Source: Bacillus sp. EB01
GTDB lineage: Bacteria > Bacillota > Bacilli > Bacillales > Cytobacillaceae
Direction of reading: 5' to 3'
DNA: 64,000 nt
Assembly: GCF_000613125.1 (NCBI RefSeq)
Contig: NZ_HG964497.1
Coordinates: 1,436,011 to 1,500,010, forward strand
The notes under the pieces were generated by a model. It saw nothing but the letters and a program-made list of their open reading frames with translations. It ran no database searches and was not told where the DNA came from. Made by a program: the position numbers and the translations under genes. Below are positions 16,929 to 25,342 of the stretch, piece after piece. Every line of letters begins with the position of its first letter. Position 1 is the first letter of the stretch.

Positions 16929-17795
16929 GTGGAATTTAAGGACTTAGAAATCTTTCTGAAGGTGGCAGAAAAAGGAACTGTTTCTGAAGTTGCAAAGGAG
17001 TTTAAATATGTTCAATCGAACATTACATCGAGAATTCAAAAGCTCGAAACTGAACTGAATACCCAGTTGTTTAACCGGCATCGCCGGGGTATGAGTTTGA
17101 CACCCGAAGGAAAAAAACTATTAATATATAGCAAAGAAATATTATTGCTAACAGATGAAATGAAAAAAGCCGTTCAAAATAAAGAAGAACCGTCTGGAAA
17201 ATTAGAAATTGGCACAGTTGAAACTGTTATTGATTTGCCAATTATATTATCTAAATATATTAAGAGATATAAAAATGTCGATTTATCTTTATTCACAGGT
17301 GTTACCGAAGCATTAGAAGAAGACGTATTGAATCATAAGCTGGACGGAGCGTTCGTTACAGAGTCAGCCTTTCACCCTGACCTAGTAGCTCATGAAGTGT
17401 TTGATGAGGAACTTGTTTTAATTTCAGCCAGGAGCGCATCAACACTGGAAGAGTTGAAAGAGGAACCGTTCTTATGCTTTAGCGAAGGCTGCGGATACCG
17501 GGCCAGGCTTGAATCCTGGTATAAGGACCAAAACATCACACCGCAAAAGGTCATGGAATTCGGTACACTAGAAACAATCTTGCGCAGTGTTTCGGTAGGA
17601 CTTGGCGTTTCGTTCGTTCCAAAGTCAGCAGTCACCCATATGGAACAAAGCGGACTTATTCAATGCCATACACTTCCTGATCAATACAGTAAGATTAAAA
17701 CCGTTTTTATTAGAAGAGCTGATACGTACTTAACTTCCACGATTGAAAAATTTATTGAAACAATAGAAATGGATAAAAGTAGAACATCTATATAG
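16929..17795 (+). CDS. LysR-family transcriptional regulator
   Basis: 288 residues: an N-terminal winged helix (about 1-60, SEVAKEFKYVQSNITSRIQKLE) and a type-2 periplasmic-binding-like effector domain (about 85-285). It resembles the CzcR/YofA group of Bacillus LysR proteins. The start is GTG 16929 after AAAGGGGGAG; an upstream frame extension to 16902 lacks a ribosome site. Divergent from the EamA exporter. A C-terminal piece of a close paralogue survives as a pseudogene at 30564-30910. Confidence 0.87.
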   Translation: MEFKDLEIFLKVAEKGTVSEVAKEFKYVQSNITSRIQKLETELNTQLFNRHRRGMSLTPEGKKLLIYSKEILLLTDEMKKAVQNKEEPSGKLEIGTVETVIDLPIILSKYIKRYKNVDLSLFTGVTEALEEDVLNHKLDGAFVTESAFHPDLVAHEVFDEELVLISARSASTLEELKEEPFLCFSEGCGYRARLESWYKDQNITPQKVMEFGTLETILRSVSVGLGVSFVPKSAVTHMEQSGLIQCHTLPDQYSKIKTVFIRRADTYLTSTIEKFIETIEMDKSRTSI

Positions 17796-17828
17796 TGAAC
17801 ATTGCTGTCGAAAAGTCCCTAAAATATA

Positions 17829-17870
17829 AACAGGAGGAGAAAAACGAATTGTTTTTCTCCTCCTGTTTTT
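17829..17870. terminator. Bidirectional terminator between lysR and the ArgH-like gene
   Basis: ACAGGAGGAGAAAAA pairs perfectly with TTTTTCTCCTCCTGT around a 6-base loop, followed by TTTTC. It separates two convergent genes. Confidence 0.9.
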
Positions 17871-17933
17871 CTTTGAAGGTTCAAACAGAACCTTCTCTTG
17901 TCGCGTACGCCAAACCAGACCCGTCCCATTTAC

Positions 17934-19424
17934 TCAAAGACTATACTCCAGCAGCTCTCTCCGTTTGTCCCGAAGTTTTTGGACAACCTGTTCATAGTCG
18001 CTGATTTTAGCCTCAAGAGTAGCTTTTCGGTTGTTGATCATGCGAGTGACTTCTTTCGGGCTGGGGCCTCCCTGGATGTCACGAATTTCTACGAAGTACT
18101 CTGGTGAAATGATTTTTTTCCATTCCTCGCTGGTCAGTTTTACATCGACAAATTTACCGATAGCCTCGTTAATCAGGTCGATATCCCATTCATACAGCTC
18201 TTTTCCCTGTTTAATGGTTTCTTTTGAAATGTAGCTGGCGATGGAGTGAGCTTTTCTGAAAGAAATACCGTATTCCCTCGCCAATGTGTCAGCCAGCTCG
18301 GTAATCGTAATGCTCGATTTACGGGCCATTTCCTTCGCGTGGTCCTTATTCACCTTCAGCGTTGCAATGACCGCGTACATAAGTGCCATAACCCGTGTGG
18401 CATTATCGAAAGCGCGATACAGATGAGGCTGCAGATCATCCTCAGTATCGACAATATCACCAAAAGGTGTATTGTGAATCATGCTCACTGCAGCGAAAGC
18501 TTCTCCGTAGGCACTGCTCGCAATCGAACGTGAATGCTCGATCGAAACCGGATTCCGCTTTTGCGGCATGATGCTTGAACACTGTACATATGGGTCAGCA
18601 ACATAGAAAGTCCCAAATTCCCTGGTGACGTGCTGAAGGAAATCCTGAATCCACCGGCCAGTGTTAACCATGCAAGTCATCAGCGCAGTTGCTGTTTCCA
18701 GCAAGTAATCCGCACCCCCAATGCAGTCATAGGAGTTTTCAATCACCTTGTCAAAACCAAGCAAGTCGCAAGTCCGGTCCCGGCTGATTGGAAAGCCGGT
18801 TGTTGTAAGCGCCGCAGCACCCAACGCAGATTGATTGACTGTTTCGTATGCAGCCCACAAACGTTTAATATCCCTTTGCAATACATCATAAATGGCTAGA
18901 AAATAATGGCCAAGAGTTGTCGGCTGCGCAGGCTGTGTATGGGTATAGCCCGTCATATAGGTTTCCTTGTTCCGTTCAGCCTGTTCCAGCAATGCCTCGC
19001 TGAGCCGATGGGCACTGCCAAGCAGCTTAAGGAGATGCTCCCTGAGCACAAGGCGGTACATTGCAATCCCCATATCATTGCGGCTGCGGCCGATGTGGAT
19101 TTTTCCAGCCAGTTCTTCCCCGATTTCCTCGCCGATTTTCGCCTCCATCATAAAAAACAGATCCTCGAATTCAGGCTGATAGGAAAGAAGAGTCCGATCC
19201 GATTCTCCCACTTTGTTGATACCCTCAAGCATCTGCTTCGCTTCCGATTCAGAAATGATTTTCTGCTCCGCAAGCATAATCACGTGGGCCCGATGAATAT
19301 CGAACATGACGTCGAACAAGTAATCCCTTTGGTCATTAAAAACCGGCTTCAACAGCTTTTCAACATAGGTCTTCCCCGGAAAAGCAACCCCTTCATCCGT
19401 AATAAAATCCTCTAGTTTACTCAC
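17934..19424 (-). CDS. ArgH-like C-N lyase of the aspartase/fumarase superfamily (divergent paralogue)
   Basis: About 496 residues, longer than canonical ArgH (about 460). The superfamily signature is present as SSIMPQKRNP, with TGYTHTQPAQPTT and GRSRNDMG. It is clearly different from the canonical ArgH at 35255, where the corresponding segments are TARSRNDQ and MPGYTHLQRAQ. Such enzymes release fumarate from an N-succinyl-type adduct. Argininosuccinate is one candidate; EDDS lyase is a relative that acts on a metal-chelating succinylated diamine, which would fit the Fbp-type importer upstream. That is inference. GTG 19424 follows GGAGATG; an in-frame TTG at 19475 is an alternative. Confidence 0.75.
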   Translation of the reverse strand: MSKLEDFITDEGVAFPGKTYVEKLLKPVFNDQRDYLFDVMFDIHRAHVIMLAEQKIISESEAKQMLEGINKVGESDRTLLSYQPEFEDLFFMMEAKIGEEIGEELAGKIHIGRSRNDMGIAMYRLVLREHLLKLLGSAHRLSEALLEQAERNKETYMTGYTHTQPAQPTTLGHYFLAIYDVLQRDIKRLWAAYETVNQSALGAAALTTTGFPISRDRTCDLLGFDKVIENSYDCIGGADYLLETATALMTCMVNTGRWIQDFLQHVTREFGTFYVADPYVQCSSIMPQKRNPVSIEHSRSIASSAYGEAFAAVSMIHNTPFGDIVDTEDDLQPHLYRAFDNATRVMALMYAVIATLKVNKDHAKEMARKSSITITELADTLAREYGISFRKAHSIASYISKETIKQGKELYEWDIDLINEAIGKFVDVKLTSEEWKKIISPEYFVEIRDIQGGPSPKEVTRMINNRKATLEAKISDYEQVVQKLRDKRRELLEYSL

Positions 19425-19492
19425 ATTTTCATCTCCATTTATGACAGTCGTTTTCGTTCGTATGTTTTTGGTCAAAACTTCAAGCTCCGTAC

Positions 19493-19804
19493 CCTGTTTC
19501 GTCTAGTAAACAATTTAGTAGACAAATCTCCGCCCTCACGAACCTGTTTCGTCTAGTAAACACCTTTTAGTAGACAAAACTTCGCTCTCACGAACCTGTT
19601 TCGTCTAGTAAACACCCTTTAGTAGACAAATCTCCGCCCTCACGAACCTGTTTCGTCTAGTAAACACCCTTTAGTAGACAAATCTCCGCCCTCACGAACC
19701 CTGTTCCGTCTAGTAAACACCCTTTAGTAGACAAATCTCCGCCCTCACGAACCCTGTTCCGTCTAGTAAACACATTCTATTGAATAATACTTCGTACTCA
19801 AACC
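19493..19804. repeat. Tandem array, six copies of a 52-bp unit
   Basis: Units start at 19493, 19543, 19595, 19647, 19700 and 19753. Each contains GTCTAGTAAA and, a few bases on, TTTAGTAGAC, which form a stem with one mismatch. The last copy is degenerate. There are no unique spacers. The array fills the gap between the ABC permease and the ArgH-like gene. Confidence 0.85.
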
Positions 19805-19830
19805 CCTATATTAGGTGATTACTAATCTTA

Positions 19831-19934
19831 GCAGCATTGGCACCATTTCGGGCTCTGGGAACAGTCAAAATGTACCCAATAAGCTGCATTGGCACCATTT
19901 CGACCTCTGGAAATAGTCAAAATGTGCCCAATAC
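19831..19934. repeat. Two tandem copies of a second, unrelated 52-bp unit
   Basis: GCATTGGCACCATTTCG recurs at 19834 and 19886, exactly 52 bases apart. Each unit also contains an approximate inverted copy (AAAATGTNCCCAAT), so each can form a stem-loop. It is directly next to the first array but has a different sequence. Confidence 0.8.
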
Positions 19935-19949
19935 AAAATACCTCACTAT

Positions 19950-21641
19950 TTACGAAAGCGAATTCTCTGCTTTTACCCCAAAGAATTTATTCGATACAAA
20001 CAGCACAACAGCAATCAACGTAATCTGAATCATCCCATACGCAGCAGCCTGCCCCATGTTAAACATCCGCAGCTGGTTCATAATTTCAATTGAAATTGGC
20101 CGATTGGAAATCGTGTAAAGCAGTACGGAAGTCGGGAATTCACCGACCGATTCCACAAATGCCAGTAACGTACCTGCTAGTACACCCGGCATAATGATCG
20201 GCAGGATGACTTTCCTGAATGTATAAAACCATTTCGCACCGAGGTTCCGTGATGCTTCTTCAATCGAATCGTCCATCTGCTCGAGTACGGCATTTGTCGA
20301 ACGCACAACCAATGGAATATGCCGGACAAAATAAGCCAAAGGCAGAATCCAGAACGTACCAACCAAAATGTGTCCGAATGAGAATATCGATGGTTCGTTG
20401 AATGCGAAGATCAAGTTCATCCCGATAACGGTCGCCGGCAATGCCCATGGAATCATGACGAGGATGTCGACGAAGCTTTTGCCGACGAACTTCCGCTTTA
20501 CAAGCAAATACGACGTCAGCACTCCGAAGACCAGGTTCCCCGCAGTCGCAATAAATGACAGGATCAAACTGTTTTTCAAAGGTTTGAAAATATTCGGATC
20601 CTGGAACAGGAGCCGGTAGTTTTCAAAATTAAACACGCTAGGATACGTCTGCCAAGTCCATGTCCCGTCCGGTACCAGAGACAATAGTAGAATCGTGAAA
20701 TGCGGCAGAAGCAGAATGATGACCCCGAATACGCCGATTGCAACGAGAATCCACTTCATCACTGGATTTTTGACTTCGCTTCGATGGGCGCCAATTCCTT
20801 TTGAAGCCATCCGATAATCCTTGCGGTTCTGGTACCAGCGCATGAACAGCAGAAACGCAATCGACACAACGGACAGAATGACCGATTGTGTAGCAGCGAC
20901 TTCCATATCACCGTTCAGTTTTGAAAAATAGATCTGCAAGCTCAAAACGCGATACCCGCCTGCAAGCAAAAACGGCGCACTGAACGAAGCCATTGAAATC
21001 ATAAACACCAACAATGAAGCCGCGACAATCGCTGGCGTCAGCAGCGGGAACGTCACCGTCCAGAACACCTTAAAGCGGGACGCGCCAAGGTTATAAGCTG
21101 ACTCTTCCAGCGACGGGTCGATTTTATGAATCGCCGATGAAACAGTCATGTAAAAATACACATACATCGTATAGGCGTGGACAATCAGGATGCCCGAAAT
21201 CCCGCCTATTTTGAACGGCACCTCGTCAAGCCGGAACAAATCCTTAATTAAATTCGGGATCAAGCCCGTTTCGCCGTACAGGAACATGAATGCCATAACG
21301 CCGACCAGTGATGGAAGGACAATTGGCATAATTGCTGCCGATGCAAAAAAGCTTCTACCCGGAAAATCGTATTTATTGAAAATAAACGCAAGCGGAATCC
21401 CAATCAGCGCGCTCGCCAGCACACTCAATACCGAAATGTATACCGAATTCCAAAGCGCCTGCAGGTTCGTCCGTGATTCCTGGACGAAGAAATCCTGATA
21501 GTTTGCGAGAGTGAAGCTGCCGCCCTTGTTCAAGCTTTCAAGAAATGTCCTTAGTGACGGGTAAAGCACATACGCAACCAGGACCAGCATGACAGGAATC
21601 AAGAGCCATAGTGTAAACCTCGTATCACGGTTTTTGATCAT
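19950..21641 (-). CDS. Fbp/Phn-type ABC transporter permease (fused double permease)
   Basis: 563 residues with two binding-protein-dependent permease halves in one chain. Each has an EAA loop: LEESAYNLGASRFKVFWTVTFPLL (around 175-200) and IEEASRNLGAKWFYTFRKVILPII (around 465-490). About 12 helices. Fused permeases of this kind are typical for ferric-iron, thiamine and 2-aminoethylphosphonate importers. The start overlaps the ATPase stop by 4 bases (ATGA). Confidence 0.88.
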   Translation of the reverse strand: MIKNRDTRFTLWLLIPVMLVLVAYVLYPSLRTFLESLNKGGSFTLANYQDFFVQESRTNLQALWNSVYISVLSVLASALIGIPLAFIFNKYDFPGRSFFASAAIMPIVLPSLVGVMAFMFLYGETGLIPNLIKDLFRLDEVPFKIGGISGILIVHAYTMYVYFYMTVSSAIHKIDPSLEESAYNLGASRFKVFWTVTFPLLTPAIVAASLLVFMISMASFSAPFLLAGGYRVLSLQIYFSKLNGDMEVAATQSVILSVVSIAFLLFMRWYQNRKDYRMASKGIGAHRSEVKNPVMKWILVAIGVFGVIILLLPHFTILLLSLVPDGTWTWQTYPSVFNFENYRLLFQDPNIFKPLKNSLILSFIATAGNLVFGVLTSYLLVKRKFVGKSFVDILVMIPWALPATVIGMNLIFAFNEPSIFSFGHILVGTFWILPLAYFVRHIPLVVRSTNAVLEQMDDSIEEASRNLGAKWFYTFRKVILPIIMPGVLAGTLLAFVESVGEFPTSVLLYTISNRPISIEIMNQLRMFNMGQAAAYGMIQITLIAVVLFVSNKFFGVKAENSLS

Positions 21642-22747
21642 GAAGGCTCACCACTTATGATTGGTATGATTCGAATCTGGTCTTCAGGCAGTGTCACCCA
21701 AACCTCTGCGCCGACTTTCAAATTGGTTTTCACATTGTTCAAAGCGTTCACTTCTAGGACGATTCCATCGATATTGACCTTTGCATTCACGAGCGAGCCG
21801 AAAAACGCAACCTCCTCGACCTTGCCCTTGAACACATTCGGCCCCTCGGCGATTCCCTCCGAAATCTTGATTGACTCCGGCCGGACCGACAACGCCAGCT
21901 GTCCTTGATGGGAAGGATTATAATTAAATGGGTCATTATGTACGACAATGGTTTTCGTTGACGACCCATCACCGTTCGGCACCGCAACCGTTACGAAATC
22001 ACTTTCAACCTTCTCAACTGCCACTGGCAAGAGATTAATCTCGCCGATGAACCCGGCGACGAAGTCATTGACTGGCTCATTGTAAATTTCCGACGGTGTG
22101 CCGACCTGGTGGCAAACGCCGAAGTTGAACACGGCGATCCGGTCGCTCATCGACAAGGCTTCCGCCTGATCATGCGTGACGTAAATGGTAGTAATTTTAT
22201 ATTCCTTTTGCAGCCGTAAAATCTCGCTTCGCATCTCGTCGCGCAGCTTGGCGTCCAAGTTGCTAAGCGGCTCATCAAGGAGCAGGATTTCCGGCTCGAT
22301 TACCAATGCCCTCGCAAGGGCGACGCGCTGCTGCTGCCCTCCACTCAACTGGCTGACTTGACGGTCCGAATATTGATCAAGCCTGACTTTTTTTAGGACA
22401 TCCTGGACCCTGGACTTCAGTTCCGCGGACTTGACCTTCCTGACCCTGAGGCCGTAGGCGACATTTTCGAAAACCGTCATGTGAGGAAAAAGGGCATAGT
22501 TTTGGAAAACCATGCCCGTATTTCTTTTTTCAGGAGGTACACGCGTCATATCTTTTTCGCCGAACCGTACGACACCTTTCGTCGGGTAATAGAACCCGGC
22601 AATCATCCGGAGGGTTGTTGTTTTGCCGCATCCGCTTGGGCCGAGAAATGTAAAGAACTCACCGTCTTTGATTTCGAGGTTCAAATGATCGACTGCGACC
22701 ACTTTCCCAAACGCTTTTTGGACATTCTCTATTTTTATCGACGCCAT
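21638..22747 (-). CDS. ABC transporter ATP-binding protein (FbpC/PotA type)
   Basis: 369 residues. Walker A is GPSGCGKTT (about 36-44), the signature is LSGGQQQR (about 133-140), Walker B is LLLDEPLSNLD, and a C-terminal TOBE-type domain (about 270-365) follows. It energises the fused permease. The start lies 14 bases after the binding-protein gene. Length and domain order match FbpC/PotA family members. Confidence 0.9.
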   Translation of the reverse strand: MASIKIENVQKAFGKVVAVDHLNLEIKDGEFFTFLGPSGCGKTTTLRMIAGFYYPTKGVVRFGEKDMTRVPPEKRNTGMVFQNYALFPHMTVFENVAYGLRVRKVKSAELKSRVQDVLKKVRLDQYSDRQVSQLSGGQQQRVALARALVIEPEILLLDEPLSNLDAKLRDEMRSEILRLQKEYKITTIYVTHDQAEALSMSDRIAVFNFGVCHQVGTPSEIYNEPVNDFVAGFIGEINLLPVAVEKVESDFVTVAVPNGDGSSTKTIVVHNDPFNYNPSHQGQLALSVRPESIKISEGIAEGPNVFKGKVEEVAFFGSLVNAKVNIDGIVLEVNALNNVKTNLKVGAEVWVTLPEDQIRIIPIISGEPS

Positions 22748-22761
22748 ACCGAGTACACTTC

Positions 22762-23859
22762 CTATTCCTTAATTTCTTTCTCTCCGCTCTTGATGTTTTC
22801 ATCCCAATACTTCATCCATGTATCGCTGTTTTCCTGGAATACTTTCCAGTCGATGTCCATTGGCTTGATTTCTGTTTCGGTAATCCATGCAGGGAGGCCT
22901 TCAACGTCATCCCTGGTTGGAATTCGGTAGAACTCTTCAGCCAAAATCTTGGCAGCTTCCGGAGTATTGACGAACTCATAAAATGCTTCAGCAGCCTTTG
23001 GATGTGGAGCTCCCTTCACTTTTGCAATTCCTTCAGTCAAAACAGGTGTGCCGCTTTCAGGAATGATGAAATCGAACGGATAGTTCTTGTTTTCCTTCAG
23101 CATAACAACGTCCGGCATTGCCCAAACAGATAGCGAGCCTTCGCCTTTGGCAACCTTGTTGTACATCATTTCAGGGTTTGCGGAATATTCCTTCGTGTTG
23201 GCATCAAGCTTTTTCAACCACTCATAGCCTTTTGCAGGATCCTTGGAATCCTTGAAATCACGGTAAATCATTGCTGAGAAAATAGTCCTCATCGTACCGG
23301 ACGCAAGCGGGTAACGGATGATGATTTCATCTTTCCATTTCGAGTCAAGCAATTCATCCCAATCCTTCGGAGCATCTTCCTTTTTCAGCTCTTTCGTGTT
23401 GAACATAATGACTTCAGGTGTCTGGCTAGTGCCGCTCCAGTGCCACTCCGGATCATGGAAGCCTTCAGCAAGGCTCTTTGCATAGGATGGCTCATATGGG
23501 TCGAGCAAGCCTTCGTCCTTCGCCTGGTCAAAGTTTACCGATGGCGCGCCCCACCAGATGTCTGCCTGTGGATTGTTCTTTTCGGAACGAATCCGGTCGA
23601 GGATTTCCTGGGAGCCCATATCAAGCCACTCGACATCAACGTTGTATTCTGCTTCAAATTGCTGTTCAAATTTGGAAAGAATGTCCTTGCCATGTGGTGA
23701 ATAAATAACGACTTTGTCCTCAAGCTTTTCCTTGCCTTCACCAGATCCGCCTGTTTTTGTTGAGCCGCCGGAGCCTTCATCCGCTCCGCCGCATGCTGCC
23801 AATAGAAGCGCGGCTGACATAGTCAGTGCAGTTAGTACGGAAACCTTTTTCTTTTTCAC
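22762..23859 (-). CDS. ABC transporter solute-binding lipoprotein (iron/phosphonate/polyamine type)
   Basis: 365 residues. A lipoprotein signal (positively charged MKKKKVS, hydrophobic core, LLAACGG lipobox with Cys at about 23) is followed by a Gly/Ser linker and a class-II binding-protein fold (VVIYSPHGKDILSKFEQQFE, DIWWGAPS, GMVAKVKGAPHP-like end). It is of the family that includes FbpA and AEP-binding proteins. The exact ligand is not readable; no obvious Tyr-Tyr iron pair is seen. First transport gene, 18 bases after the ROK gene. Confidence 0.85.
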   Translation of the reverse strand: MKKKKVSVLTALTMSAALLLAACGGADEGSGGSTKTGGSGEGKEKLEDKVVIYSPHGKDILSKFEQQFEAEYNVDVEWLDMGSQEILDRIRSEKNNPQADIWWGAPSVNFDQAKDEGLLDPYEPSYAKSLAEGFHDPEWHWSGTSQTPEVIMFNTKELKKEDAPKDWDELLDSKWKDEIIIRYPLASGTMRTIFSAMIYRDFKDSKDPAKGYEWLKKLDANTKEYSANPEMMYNKVAKGEGSLSVWAMPDVVMLKENKNYPFDFIIPESGTPVLTEGIAKVKGAPHPKAAEAFYEFVNTPEAAKILAEEFYRIPTRDDVEGLPAWITETEIKPMDIDWKVFQENSDTWMKYWDENIKSGEKEIKE

Positions 23860-23877
23860 AAATACTCCCCCTAAAAA

Positions 23878-25080
23878 TTAAAATTTGATGATGCTTTCGT
23901 ATTCCCGCATAAACAATGAGACAGCACCTAATGCCCCTGCGTTGTCACCTAGCTTCGAAACCTTTAATTCTACTTGACTAGGTAAATACTGATTCACAAT
24001 TTTCCGCAGATCAGGCATTAGCATTTCAGCAGATTTGAAGACACCACCTCCCAAAATAATCACTTCCGGATTTAATAGACTTGCAGCGTTAATAATCCCA
24101 TATGCCAAGTGCTCAACCACATCGTCCAGAACGGTGCGCGCAGTCTGGTCGCCGGTCTTTGCAAGCTTAAACGCCATTTCGCCGGGCAGCTCTCCCGCCT
24201 TTGCTTCCTCAAAAAGTGGATGGCCGGGCTGTTTAAGGATTTCTTTTGTCAGCTTCGTGCCGATGGCTTTGCCGCCGGCGACGCTTTCAAGGTAGCCATA
24301 TCGGTGAAAAACAGGCTTAAAGTCGCTCTTCATTTCATTTTTATCGGTTACCATATAGCCGATCTCCCCGGCGGCCGAGGACCCGCCCCGGTACAGCTTG
24401 TTGTGGATAATGATTCCGCTGCCGATCCCTGTGCCCACCGCAATGAACAGTACATTCCCCTTACTTCTAGCATTGCCAAGCCATTGCTCCCCAAGGGCAG
24501 CGACATTTACATCGTTATCGACGTAGACCGGAAACGGAAAGATTTCCTTCGCTTCCGTAATAAACGGGTAGCGCACCCAGTTGAGGCTCGGCGCTTCGAC
24601 TACGACTCCCCGCTCGGTTTCGGTAATGCCAGGTACACCGGCACCCATTCCAAGAATTTTCGCAGAATCAATACCACTTTTCTGAATCAGCACGTCAACT
24701 TCCTTGCCAATCTGCTTTAACAGCCCTTTTTCCAAAAAAGACTGTGTTTTGAAGCTGCTCGAAGCAAGGATCTTGCCGCCCAAATCACAAATGACCGTTT
24801 TCACTTTTGTACCGCCAATATCGGCTCCAATAATATAATGAGCTTTCTCGTTAAAATAAAGCTGGATTGGCCTTCTGCCTCCTTGCGTGGAAGCCTCGCC
24901 AATTCCTTTTTCAAACACCCAGTTTTCTTTAATCAGTTCATCCACCAAAAGAGATACAGTCGGTTTACTGACAGAGATCCTGCTTGAAATTTCCGTCCTC
25001 GAAATAGGGGAATTTTCCTTAATGCAAGTAAGGACCATTTTCTTGTTGTTCAGCTTGATCGTCATTCCATTTGTGTTCAT
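23878..25080 (-). CDS. ROK-family transcriptional regulator (NagC/XylR type)
   Basis: 400 residues: an N-terminal winged helix (about 8-70, SRTEISSRISVSKPTVSLLVDELI) and a ROK kinase-like sugar domain (about 85-395) with IGADIGGTKVKTVICDLGG and GVPGITETERG. The ROK zinc-site GHxxxxxxxxxCxCGxxGC pattern is missing (the region reads EIGYMVTDKNEMKSD), as in some regulators that have lost it. It is the first gene of the Fbp-type operon and is divergent from the PIG-L gene. Inverted TTAGT/ACTAA-type sites lie on both sides of the divergent region, so it probably controls both directions. Confidence 0.85.
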   Translation of the reverse strand: MNTNGMTIKLNNKKMVLTCIKENSPISRTEISSRISVSKPTVSLLVDELIKENWVFEKGIGEASTQGGRRPIQLYFNEKAHYIIGADIGGTKVKTVICDLGGKILASSSFKTQSFLEKGLLKQIGKEVDVLIQKSGIDSAKILGMGAGVPGITETERGVVVEAPSLNWVRYPFITEAKEIFPFPVYVDNDVNVAALGEQWLGNARSKGNVLFIAVGTGIGSGIIIHNKLYRGGSSAAGEIGYMVTDKNEMKSDFKPVFHRYGYLESVAGGKAIGTKLTKEILKQPGHPLFEEAKAGELPGEMAFKLAKTGDQTARTVLDDVVEHLAYGIINAASLLNPEVIILGGGVFKSAEMLMPDLRKIVNQYLPSQVELKVSKLGDNAGALGAVSLFMREYESIIKF

Positions 25081-25100
25081 ACAATCACGGCCTTATTAAA

Positions 25101-25127
25101 TTGGTTAGTAAACTTCACTAATTAACC
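25101..25127. promoter_or_regulatory. Probable ROK operator next to its own gene
   Basis: TTAGTAAACTTCACTAA flanked by GGTTA/TAACC forms an imperfect palindrome of the XylR/NagC kind, 20 bases upstream of the ROK start. A related site lies at 25289-25310. Confidence 0.5.
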
Positions 25128-25144
25128 CCAATATAACCCAACTA

Positions 25145-25158
25145 TGTAACCGCTGACA
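25145..25158. promoter_or_regulatory. cre box (CcpA site) in the ROK/PIG-L divergent region
   Basis: TGTAACCGCTGACA matches the cre consensus at every fixed position. Placement suggests catabolite repression of one or both directions. Confidence 0.7.
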
Positions 25159-25288
25159 ATATTTAATATTCAAAATTCATTCGACAAATGAATAATGGGA
25201 CTTAACTACTATTTTAATTTTCCCAATATTGCAATATTTACTTTCATGTCTAACCTGTGCTATTTCTTAAGTGAGGGGAAATAGGCAG

Positions 25289-25310
25289 TTGGTTAACCTC
25301 ATTAACTAAC
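25289..25310. promoter_or_regulatory. Second probable ROK operator, upstream of the PIG-L gene
   Basis: TTGGTTAA-N5-TTAACTAA has 8-base arms with one mismatch and shares its outer bases with the site at 25101. It is 33 bases before the PIG-L start. Confidence 0.5.
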
Positions 25311-25342
25311 TATCTATAAAATTCGTACGAAAGGAGAGTAAC

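Noticed and set aside
19493-19804. CRISPR array
   Set aside because: Units are repeated in full; there are no unique spacers of constant length, and no cas genes nearby. The same holds for 63457-63824.
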